A stretch of DNA of 5,912 bases from Desulfobacterales bacterium. Its GTDB lineage: Bacteria; Desulfobacterota; Desulfobacteria; Desulfobacterales; JAHEIW01. The notes under the pieces were generated by a model. That model ran no database searches. It had not been told where the DNA came from and worked only from the letters and a program-made list of their open reading frames with translations. Positions 1-5,742 of the stretch are shown here, one piece after another. The stretch's first letter is position 1. Each line of letters starts with the position of its first letter. Both the position numbers and the translations under genes were made by a program. The DNA lies in contig JAQYWI010000273.1 of the NCBI GenBank assembly GCA_030145015.1, positions 1 to 5,912 of the forward strand. Direction: 5' to 3'.

Positions 1-98
1 CTCTTGCGACCGCGCTTGTTCAGGGGTCTTTCAAAATCATCCAAGTCAGGATATTTCCAACTTGATTTGGCATGTCTGACCAGATAAAGGGTTTTCAT
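1..98 (-). CDS. sixA: SixA-like phosphohistidine phosphatase, N-terminal 32 residues only (runs off window)
   Basis: Translating the minus strand from the ATG at 98-96 gives [14 protein letters not shown], followed by a PLNKRG segment. This is the start of the histidine phosphatase (RHG) superfamily, SixA branch: the opening beta strand runs into the LVRHAKSSW loop, where His9 is the expected phosphate-accepting residue, and then comes the conserved R-PL--RG stretch. E. coli SixA (about 160 aa) removes phosphate from phosphohistidine in signalling proteins. The gene is cut by the window edge after residue 32, so the remaining catalytic residues cannot be checked. An in-frame ATG at 113-111 would add five residues (MKWIH). 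The 98 start is preferred because homologues begin close to the first strand, although its Shine-Dalgarno match is weak. A TATAAT box lies just upstream. Its place behind a phosphohistidine-using PPK1 suggests a link to polyP metabolism, but that link is inference. Confidence 0.85.
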   Translation of the reverse strand, partial: MKTLYLVRHAKSSWKYPDLDDFERPLNKRGRK

Positions 99-119
99 GT
101 GTATCCATTTCATTTTTTC

Positions 120-125
120 ATTATA
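120..125 (-). promoter_or_regulatory. Possible -10 element (TATAAT) upstream of sixA
   Basis: The minus strand reads a perfect TATAAT 22 bases before the preferred sixA ATG. A transcript from it would start near base 113, giving a leader of about 15 nt for the ATG at 98 and an almost leaderless message for the ATG at 113. No good -35 was found at 16-18 bp upstream; the nearest candidate (TTTCCC, 145-150) is poor and 19 bp away. The region is AT-rich, so a chance match is possible. It may give sixA a promoter of its own in addition to read-through. Confidence 0.35.
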
Positions 126-190
126 TCGTACCGATGGCAGATGAGGGAAAAGAGCTAAGTTTTACAGAATGATACTATTGTTAAAATATA

Positions 191-355
191 CTAATTTAAT
201 TCAGCGGGTTTATGCAACCATTTTTTTTTATCCGCCACCCGGCCGCACTTTTTGCATACGAATGTTGGATTTTTTACGATATCTATAAATTCATCAAATT
301 TTTTATCTATATCCTCTTCCTTCCATTTGCAAAGCCGTTTCGCCTTTTTCGCCAT
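191..355 (-). CDS. Small basic protein with a CxxC motif (54 aa), function unknown
   Basis: I do not recognise a named family. The ATG at 355-353 is chosen because a consensus AGGAGG lies 5 nt upstream. A longer in-frame reading from a GTG at 382 would place that site inside the gene. The product begins MAKKAKRLCKWKEEDID and is strongly basic, with about 16 Lys/Arg in 54 residues. Cys34-Lys-Lys-Cys37 followed by Gly-Arg resembles one half of a zinc ribbon (FVCKKCGRV). Cys9 and His48 could supply the other two ligands, giving C9...C34-x2-C37...H48. There is no signal peptide or membrane segment, so it is probably cytoplasmic. A small zinc-binding adaptor, a nucleic-acid binder or a polyP-binding protein are all possible. 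The strong ribosome site and position between the CYTH and SixA genes argue that it is a real gene and part of the locus. Confidence 0.72.
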   Translation of the reverse strand: MAKKAKRLCKWKEEDIDKKFDEFIDIVKNPTFVCKKCGRVADKKKWLHKPAELN

Positions 356-360
356 TTTGT

Positions 361-366
361 CCTCCT
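361..366 (-). promoter_or_regulatory. Consensus Shine-Dalgarno (AGGAGG) of the small CxxC gene
   Basis: AGGAGG on the minus strand, preceded by AA and followed by the 5-nt spacer ACAAA and then ATG. It is the best ribosome site among the genes here. It fixes the start at 355 rather than the upstream GTG at 382, and suggests the small protein is made at a good level. Confidence 0.8.
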
Positions 367-463
367 TTATACAAAAATCCACCCATCAGGATTTAAACTG
401 TTGGGAATAAGGTTGAAAATACACTACAGTCTGGATTGTGCATACACGAGCCGACGACTTTGA

Positions 464-925
464 TCAAGACCAATTTGTATAAGGATTCTTTATCAGGTTG
501 GAATTGAAATAACGGGGGTCTCCGGTTACCTCTTCCCCTACCCAATCGGGCTTGGGGAACTCTTGATCTTCGCTCTCCAGTTCCACTTCAGCAACGATTA
601 ACCCCTCGTTTTCCCTAAAAAATTCATCAACCTCCCAAACAAAGCCTCCTTCCTGTACCTTATAACGGGTTTTTTCAATCAGCGGTTTCTCACAGATTTC
701 CAGCAGTTCATCGGCGTCCTGGAGGGGAATCTCATATTCGAATTCCATGCGGGACGCTCCAATTGCAATTCCCTTGATCGTCAGGTAGGCTTTGTCTTTC
801 ATGGTGCGCACCCGCACATTTCTTTCTTTCGCGCTGTTTAAATAACCCTGGCGGTACCGGGTTCCTTTTACATTACGCCAGGTACCTTCTTTGACCATAA
901 ATTTTCTTTCGATTTCTTTGCCCAA
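464..925 (-). CDS. CYTH-domain inorganic triphosphatase (tripolyphosphatase-like, 153 aa)
   Basis: The protein is a single CYTH (triphosphate tunnel metalloenzyme) domain. The signature ExExK is intact at the N-terminus: MGKEIERKF, with Glu4, Glu6 and Lys8. Other expected tunnel residues follow in order: Arg38 and Arg40 (VRVR), Lys51 (LTIKG), Glu61 and Glu63 (MEFEYE), Lys85 and Arg87 (EKTRYK), Asp100 (WEVDEF), and Glu113 and Glu115 (VAEVEL). Tyr28 in the RQGYL segment matches the Lys8/Tyr28 pair described for the Nitrosomonas europaea tripolyphosphatase NeuTTM, which has a similar length. The likely reaction is metal-dependent hydrolysis of tripolyphosphate to pyrophosphate and phosphate in the cytoplasm. 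Thiamine-triphosphatase or adenylate-cyclase activity is less likely given the polyP neighbourhood. The start codon is TTG: the upstream frame hits a stop within four codons, and the next ATG (residue 10) would remove the ExExK motif. It lies 37 bp after parA and probably shares its transcript. Confidence 0.9.
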   Translation of the reverse strand: MGKEIERKFMVKEGTWRNVKGTRYRQGYLNSAKERNVRVRTMKDKAYLTIKGIAIGASRMEFEYEIPLQDADELLEICEKPLIEKTRYKVQEGGFVWEVDEFFRENEGLIVAEVELESEDQEFPKPDWVGEEVTGDPRYFNSNLIKNPYTNWS

Positions 926-932
926 CGCGCAT

Positions 933-936
933 CCTC
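933..936 (-). promoter_or_regulatory. Shine-Dalgarno (GAGG) that supports the TTG start of the CYTH gene
   Basis: The minus strand reads GTGAGG, then ATGCGCG, then TTG. GAGG is 7 nt before the TTG, which is ideal spacing. The ATG inside the spacer is in a different frame from the CYTH protein, so it is not the start of this product. Confidence 0.7.
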
Positions 937-962
937 ACAATATGATTTTTTTTAGATCTTCC

Positions 963-1724
963 TTATTTCCGTCTCTCAGGAGAACGTATGGTTTCCTGAA
1001 CTTTGTCCCATAGGTTTTGATATGCTTTTGAAGCCACAGACTCTGGTGAAAACTCTGCAACCGGTGCCCGGTAGATTCCCATTTTTTCGATCTGGGCTAA
1101 ATAAGGGATAAAGCTTTGCAAAACACCATTATACGCTTTTGACACCGTGGCGATGATTTCCCGGTGCATTTTTTTGTGTCGATCTACCATCGAAAAAAAG
1201 GTGTAAATCTTGCCGGCGTCATAGTTGTTCTTATTGCAGAAAGACAGCAATTGCCCATACGTTCGCACAGACAGCGTCGTTGGAATCAGTGGCACAAGGG
1301 CGTAGTCAACGGCGTTCAATATGTTCTCGGCCAGAATACTGATGGTAACCGGACAGTCCAGGAAAATGAAGTCATATTCAGCTTTAAACGGGTCTAAAAT
1401 TTTACTGAGCCGTTTTTTGGAACGCTTCAATTTGTCAAAGGTAACTTCTAAATTGCGCAGCGAGAAATCTGCCGGAAGCAGATCCAGATTTTCATAATCC
1501 GTGCCTTTAATACTTTTGTAAACCTGTTTGCCGCCTTTAATAAACCCCTTTGCTCCGGATTTCAATTTGGGTTTTACGCGAAAATAGTAGGTTGCGGAAC
1601 TTTGCGGATCCAGATCGCAAATAAGCGTTTTCGCGCCTGTCTGCGCTGCCAGATAAGACAGGTTTACTGCCGCAGCGGTCTTACCCACCCCGCCCTTGTT
1701 ACTGTAAAGTGCCAGTGTTGTCAT
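963..1724 (-). CDS. ParA/MinD-family P-loop ATPase (253 aa), candidate polyP-granule positioning factor
   Basis: This is a complete ParA-type ATPase (residues numbered from the ATG at 1724). The deviant Walker A is NKGGVGKT, with signature Lys10 and P-loop Lys15. The switch/A' motif DLDPQSSAT begins at Asp37. Walker B is DFIFLDCP with Asp123. The C-terminal half keeps the family pattern (VPLIPTTLSVR and later YRAPVAEFSP). There is no N-terminal helix-turn-helix extension, so it resembles the short ParA/McdA type that acts on chromosomal DNA or protein cargo. A Lys-rich stretch at about residues 51-74 (eight lysines, few acids) follows the A' motif. A TTG immediately precedes the ATG, but a GAGG site 7 nt before the ATG favours the ATG. 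That site overlaps the CHAD stop codon, so translation is probably coupled. No parB-like gene or obvious parS site is in the window. Plasmid partition is therefore not supported, and moving a cytoplasmic cargo, perhaps polyP granules bound by the CHAD protein, is an inference from context. Confidence 0.93.
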   Translation of the reverse strand: MTTLALYSNKGGVGKTAAAVNLSYLAAQTGAKTLICDLDPQSSATYYFRVKPKLKSGAKGFIKGGKQVYKSIKGTDYENLDLLPADFSLRNLEVTFDKLKRSKKRLSKILDPFKAEYDFIFLDCPVTISILAENILNAVDYALVPLIPTTLSVRTYGQLLSFCNKNNYDAGKIYTFFSMVDRHKKMHREIIATVSKAYNGVLQSFIPYLAQIEKMGIYRAPVAEFSPESVASKAYQNLWDKVQETIRSPERRK

Positions 1725-1731
1725 CAAACTG

Positions 1732-1737
1732 CCTCTT
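1732..1737 (-). promoter_or_regulatory. Shine-Dalgarno (AAGAGG) of parA, overlapping the CHAD stop codon
   Basis: AAGAGG on the minus strand ends 7 nt before the parA ATG. Its first two bases are part of the TAA stop of the upstream CHAD gene (1738-1736). Ribosomes finishing CHAD would terminate on the parA initiation site, which predicts coupled translation and a controlled CHAD:ParA ratio. Confidence 0.7.
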
Positions 1738-3280
1738 ACGCCGTTGAAGCGAATAGTTCTCGGAATAACCCTTGATTTGCAGGCGACGCAAAGTCGGTGA
1801 AGGTTTTGGCAAACGCATCACTAACGGTCTGCTTTTCTTTATCCAAGGCTCCAATTAAGCTGCCAATTGCCGCAAGGGTTTTTTTAGACTGTTGATGGGC
1901 TATAGGCAATTCCTCGATAATGTTCAGAAGATATTCTCTCTGAACACAGAGATCGTTAAAGTCTCCTAAATTGTCCTGTAATTTCTTCAATTGCTCAATC
2001 AAGGTATTAATTTTTTTGGGAGGAAATAAACTGGAGAAGAACTCCATCAAGTATCGTAGTTTCTTACAATGAATTCTGAGAACATGCAGCATCCCATCTT
2101 CAGTATTTTCAAGGATTTGGCTACCAACTTTCACAACATTGCGGTATTTTTTATAGATTCTGTTGCGTGCCAGATCAATGACAGGGAGCTTCGCATTCGA
2201 TGCGGTGACCGAATCTCTCTGCGGCTTATTTAAAAAAGTCTCCCAATCCTTCAGAGTCTTTGCATATTTCTTAGCCTTCAAACCGCGTATGACCTTCTGC
2301 AAGGCCTTTGATCGCTTTTTCCGTAAATGGTCAAACAACGGATCAATGTCATCACGCAAAATCGGGGGAAGCATAGCTTTGTATTTATCTTCATTTAACA
2401 GATAGACATCCAGGTCCCTCAGCTCGTTGGAGAGTTTTCCCACAAAAGAAAAATCTTTCTTAAATCGATCGGTTGTTTTTTTTGGGAACACATATTTAAT
2501 TTGGCCTAATGCGGAACGCGTCCTGCGAGTCGCCACCCGGAAATCATGTAAGAATTCCGTATCCAGGTCTTTTTCAATATGGGCTTCGTTGATCCGCATA
2601 ACCTGCACCAAAAAACGCAATATGGCTTTTGTAGCTTTATCAGAGCGCATGTCAGGGTCGAGTTGAATATTTACTTTTGAAGTATAAATGCCCGGCTTTT
2701 TTTCGACGACCGCCAATGCCTTAAAATATATATCGTCTACTTTACTCAAGGTAAACCCAGCTGCTTCGATTCGTTTGGCTAGATCGCGCGCGTACTTGAG
2801 GTATCCCTTAACGGGTTTCAACCGCAAATGCGTCGCCAGGACCGGGGCATCTTTTTTTCGGGATGGTTGAAATTCTTCGTAGGCTAAGCGGGCCACTGTT
2901 TTTTCATCCGCATTTAAAATGCGATAGGGTATCGATCGGGAATTCACCGCAACAAGATTTATAAGAGCGCGTGTTTTTATGATGGGTGCCAAAAGGTGTT
3001 TTAATTCACCCTCTGGAAACTCCCATATAAAAACAGGAAAGGTGCTGATTTCTGAGCTATGCATAATCTCGTTTTTTGCCAATTTGCGTAAGAACAGCCT
3101 GTTTCCGCATGCATACAAAACCAGTGATTTGTTAAACAGACGCCAATCAAAGGTATCGTAAATCGTCAAGCGCTCGGCAACAGCGGATTCTTTTTTAATG
3201 GTATAGTGATCGGCCAATTCGTTGATTAAATGTTGTTTATTATAGCCGTCCGGCAATGTGTATTTTAGATTAAGCTCCAT
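1736..3280 (-). CDS. CYTH-like/CHAD two-domain polyphosphate-binding protein (514 aa)
   Basis: Residues 1 to about 190 look like a diverged CYTH domain: MELNLKY in place of ExExK (Glu2, Asn4, Lys6), then IYDTFDW, LFLRKLA, DEKTVARLAYE and HLRLKPVKGY, all in the order of CYTH-CHAD fusions. Asn replaces the second signature Glu, so catalysis is doubtful. Residues from about 208 to 500 form a CHAD helical domain. The first conserved helix reads HDFRVATRRTRSAL (His245, Arg248, Arg252, Arg253, Arg255), followed by NELRDLDVYL. The second repeat reads HVLRIHCKKLRYLMEFF (His404, Lys407, Lys408, Arg409) followed by LKKLQDNLGDFND. CHAD domains bind polyP through these basic helices and locate to polyP granules in several bacteria. 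No signal peptide or membrane segment is present. The ribosome site is weak (AGAG, about 7 nt from ATG). It lies 144 bp after ppk1 and 11 bp before parA. It probably coats or recruits polyP, and may be the cargo adaptor for ParA (inference). Confidence 0.92.
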   Translation of the reverse strand: MELNLKYTLPDGYNKQHLINELADHYTIKKESAVAERLTIYDTFDWRLFNKSLVLYACGNRLFLRKLAKNEIMHSSEISTFPVFIWEFPEGELKHLLAPIIKTRALINLVAVNSRSIPYRILNADEKTVARLAYEEFQPSRKKDAPVLATHLRLKPVKGYLKYARDLAKRIEAAGFTLSKVDDIYFKALAVVEKKPGIYTSKVNIQLDPDMRSDKATKAILRFLVQVMRINEAHIEKDLDTEFLHDFRVATRRTRSALGQIKYVFPKKTTDRFKKDFSFVGKLSNELRDLDVYLLNEDKYKAMLPPILRDDIDPLFDHLRKKRSKALQKVIRGLKAKKYAKTLKDWETFLNKPQRDSVTASNAKLPVIDLARNRIYKKYRNVVKVGSQILENTEDGMLHVLRIHCKKLRYLMEFFSSLFPPKKINTLIEQLKKLQDNLGDFNDLCVQREYLLNIIEELPIAHQQSKKTLAAIGSLIGALDKEKQTVSDAFAKTFTDFASPANQGLFRELFASTA

Positions 3281-3424
3281 AATTGATTCTCTAAATTGTT
3301 CACAAGCAATCCTGGAAATAACCGATGGCCTCTCCCGAACGTGTCGTTACAGGAATGACAGACATTTAGATGCCGCTAGATCGGTCTAGACCCAAGATTT
3401 TTGTGAGATCGGGTAACCGGTCAG
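3281..3424. other. ppk1-CHAD intergenic spacer, no gene or clear terminator
   Basis: This 144-bp gap is the longest inside the block. No ORF, tRNA or strong promoter was recognised. It contains the palindrome described at 3383-3392. No G+C-rich stem followed by a T-run was found on the minus strand, so ppk1 transcripts probably continue into the CHAD gene. The half near 3300-3365 has the phrase TGTCATTCCTG on the minus strand, which faintly recalls the dispersed GTCATTCC-type repeats of deltaproteobacteria, but it is too degenerate to call. Confidence 0.5.
3383..3392. repeat. Perfect 10-bp palindrome GGTCTAGACC in the ppk1-CHAD spacer
   Basis: GGTCTAGACC reads the same on both strands. It overlaps a second inverted repeat, CTAGA-TCGG-TCTAG at 3376-3389, so two alternative hairpins share one arm. 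It could be an operator, an mRNA-processing hairpin that gives ppk1 and CHAD different expression, or chance. There is no T-run, so it is not a standard terminator. Confidence 0.4.
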
Positions 3425-5635
3425 CTATTGTCTGCCTATTAAGTCGATAAACACTTCCTGGGCGGCGCGGCGTTCCTCGCCTTGGCGTGGACGTCGTTGC
3501 ACATATTTGCTGTCAGGTTGCATATCCCAGGCCGAGCAGTTGTCGTTTTCGTAGACCTGCAAAGTCTGCTCCAACTCCTGCTTCAGTTTCAGGTCGGTAA
3601 CAGGCATGATGGTCTCCATGCGGCGGTCAAGGTTGCGCCGCATCCAGTCGGCCGAGCCGATGAAGAATTCCGGATCGCCGTCGTTTTCAAAACGATAGAT
3701 GCGTGCGTGTTCCAAGAAGCGGCCGAGGGTACTGTAGACCCGAATGTTCTTGGACAGTCCGGGAACCCCCGCACGCAGGCAGCACAGGCCGCGTACATTA
3801 AGGCTGATTGGCACACCCGCCTGGCCGGCGCGATAGAGTTCGCCAATTATGCGCGGGTCCTGGAGCTGATTCATCTTAGCACGAATGCCTGCAGGACGGC
3901 CCTCCTGGCTGTGTTTCGCCTCGCGGCGAATCAACTCTGTGAAATCCTCGCGCAGATTATGGGGGGCGACCATCAGCTTGCCGTAGCCGGGAGAAGGCAT
4001 GGCGCCGGTCAGTTCGTTGAACAGAGTTGCCACATTAGCGCCAAGTTCCCGATCGCAGCTGAGAATGCCCAGGTCTTCGTAAATTCGTGCAGTGCCTGCG
4101 TGGTAGTTACCGGTCCCTGCATGTACATAACGGCGAATGCCGTCTTCGTCCTCGCGGACGACGAGGGCCAACTTTACGTGGGTCTTTAGACGCTCCATAC
4201 CGTAAGCAACGTGCACCCCCTCCCGCTCCAACCGCCTGCCCCAGGCGATGTTGGGGGCTTCATCGAAGCGCGCGGTGATTTCCACCAGCACGGCCACCTG
4301 CTTGCCCCGGCGCGCTGCTTCCATCAGCGCCTGGATGATCGGCGATTGGCTGCTGGTGCGGTAGATGGTCAGCTTGATGGCCAGCACCCGCGGGTCAACC
4401 GCCGCGCACTGCAGGAAATACAGTACGGAGCTGTCAAAGCTGTGGTAGGGATGGTGAAGCAGGATGTCGCCTCGGCGAATCTCAGCAAATATCTCCGCCG
4501 GGTCGTCGGGTTCCAGCAGACGCAGGCGAGGGTGGGTTACGGGTTCATGGGGTGGATCGCGCAGTTCCGGGTAGCCCTCCACCTGGAAGCTCATCAAGTC
4601 CGCCAGACCCAGCAAGCCTTTTGTTGATAAAATGTCTTCCGGATTAGCGTTGAGTTGCTCGGCGATCCAGCGCTGCAGCCTTTTCGGCATGTCGTCACTA
4701 ACCTGGAGTCGTGTCACGCCGGCAAACTTTCGGGCTGTCAGCTCTGCCGTTACCATGCCGATAATACAGCCCGGCGCAAGCTCGGTTTCATCATCCTCAA
4801 AGCATACACGTTCCCACGGGTCATCCTTGGCACCGCGGGTTACGCGAAATAAATAATGATTTAGGCCTGCCGCCGTGGGAAACATCAGCTTGAGATTGGA
4901 GGCGATTACCTGCTCTAAAGGTACAAATCCGGCGTTGTCGGGCAGTGGCACCCAGCGCGGGCGGTTTGCCGGCACTTTGATTCGCACGAAGCGGTTACGT
5001 TTCTTCTTGGTTTCCTTAACCTCCACCGCAATGTTCAGCCCCAGGTTACTGATGAAGGGAAAGGGGTGCGAAGCATCCACGGCAAGCGGTGTTAAGATAG
5101 GTTCCACCGATTCATGGAAATACTGTTGCATATAAGTGCGCTGTTGTTTTTTCAGCTCCGTGTGGTTCAGGATGGGAATCCCGGCTGCAGTTAAAGCGGG
5201 GCGAAGCTCACTAAGCACCAGCCTGGAAACGATGCGAGCCTGTTTGTGCAACTCCTGCCGGCAGGCTTGCAGTTCTTCGTCCGGGGTGAGCCCGCCGTGG
5301 GACAGTTTTATTTTCTTTTTCTTTTTCTCAATCTTCCGTTTGAGCCCACCGATACGTTTCATCGCAAACTCATCATATATCATGCCCATGATGCCGGCGA
5401 ACTTGACACGCTCAAGCAGGGGTAGGTCAGGATCCTCTGCGAGCGCGAGCACGCGGCGTGCAAAGCTGAGCCAACTCAACTCGCGGTTGATGAGCGTATC
5501 GGGCGATTCAATATCTATTTTTTTCGGTTTTACTTTGGATATTGTTGCTTTTTCTATGGCTGCATTTTTTTTGGCAGAAAGGCCGGTTTCCATGGTTCCC
5601 CCGTAAAGTTTTGGTGTTTTCGGCTCATGATCCAT
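3425..5635 (-). CDS. ppk1: Polyphosphate kinase 1 (736 aa)
   Basis: PPK1 reversibly transfers the gamma phosphate of ATP to growing polyP through a phosphohistidine. The N-domain begins at about residue 49 (INRELSWLSFARRVL), the head domain has HPFPFISNLGLN (190-201), and the two C-terminal phospholipase-D-like domains are complete. Catalytic residues align to my recalled E. coli numbering with a constant offset of 51: phosphohistidine His486 (KTHVK; H435), His505 (YVHAGTGNY; H454), Arg426 (R375), Arg456 (R405), Tyr519 (Y468), Arg615 (R564) and His643 (H592). Two oddities: a Lys-rich N-terminal extension of about 40 residues, and Ile86 in GMIYDEF where E. coli has the adenine-contacting Asn45 (SNNLDEF). 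The start is uncertain. The ATG at 5635 has AAGGA 12 nt upstream and AGGAGG 19 nt upstream, both far. The in-frame ATG at 5593 (residue 15) has a closer GGGGGA. The core is much more G+C-rich than the other genes. It is the first gene of the block, behind a strong promoter. Confidence 0.97.
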   Translation of the reverse strand: MDHEPKTPKLYGGTMETGLSAKKNAAIEKATISKVKPKKIDIESPDTLINRELSWLSFARRVLALAEDPDLPLLERVKFAGIMGMIYDEFAMKRIGGLKRKIEKKKKKIKLSHGGLTPDEELQACRQELHKQARIVSRLVLSELRPALTAAGIPILNHTELKKQQRTYMQQYFHESVEPILTPLAVDASHPFPFISNLGLNIAVEVKETKKKRNRFVRIKVPANRPRWVPLPDNAGFVPLEQVIASNLKLMFPTAAGLNHYLFRVTRGAKDDPWERVCFEDDETELAPGCIIGMVTAELTARKFAGVTRLQVSDDMPKRLQRWIAEQLNANPEDILSTKGLLGLADLMSFQVEGYPELRDPPHEPVTHPRLRLLEPDDPAEIFAEIRRGDILLHHPYHSFDSSVLYFLQCAAVDPRVLAIKLTIYRTSSQSPIIQALMEAARRGKQVAVLVEITARFDEAPNIAWGRRLEREGVHVAYGMERLKTHVKLALVVREDEDGIRRYVHAGTGNYHAGTARIYEDLGILSCDRELGANVATLFNELTGAMPSPGYGKLMVAPHNLREDFTELIRREAKHSQEGRPAGIRAKMNQLQDPRIIGELYRAGQAGVPISLNVRGLCCLRAGVPGLSKNIRVYSTLGRFLEHARIYRFENDGDPEFFIGSADWMRRNLDRRMETIMPVTDLKLKQELEQTLQVYENDNCSAWDMQPDSKYVQRRPRQGEERRAAQEVFIDLIGRQ

Positions 5636-5742
5636 CAGCCGTCTGAGTCCTTTGCCTCCTTTGCCCAGCGCACTTGATGGGACGCGTGCTTTCTGAACGA
5701 ACCTAAAGGGAGATTTGGTAAGAAGTCGCTTTTCGGGGAATG

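Noticed and set aside
99..190. Rho-independent terminator between the small gene and sixA
   Set aside because: The gap is AT-rich but has no G+C-rich stem followed by a T-run on the minus strand.
366..371. TATAAA box just before the small gene
   Set aside because: It abuts the Shine-Dalgarno, so a transcript starting from it would lose the ribosome site, and no -35 is seen at the right distance.
356..382. Nine-residue N-terminal extension of the small gene from a GTG at 382
   Set aside because: The extension would contain the AGGAGG site that is ideally placed for the ATG at 355.
212..463. Plus-strand open frame opposite the small CxxC gene
   Set aside because: Its apparent hydrophobicity comes from the complement of Lys codons. 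The minus-strand frame has a consensus ribosome site and a CxxC motif, so it is the better gene.
963..1724. ParA as part of a plasmid or chromosome partition system
   Set aside because: No ParB-like gene, parS-like repeats or replication gene is present; the neighbours are polyP genes. Sequence beyond the window could still change this.
3482..4189. Long plus-strand open frame (235 codons) opposite the 3' part of ppk1
   Set aside because: It lies wholly within the confidently identified ppk1 gene on the other strand, in its most G+C-rich part where stops are rare, and its translation shows no recognisable domain.
5136..5606. Plus-strand open frame of 156 codons opposite the 5' part of ppk1
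   Set aside because: It is a shadow of ppk1. Its Ser- and Phe-rich stretches are the complement of Lys- and Glu-rich ppk1 codons, and no family is recognisable.
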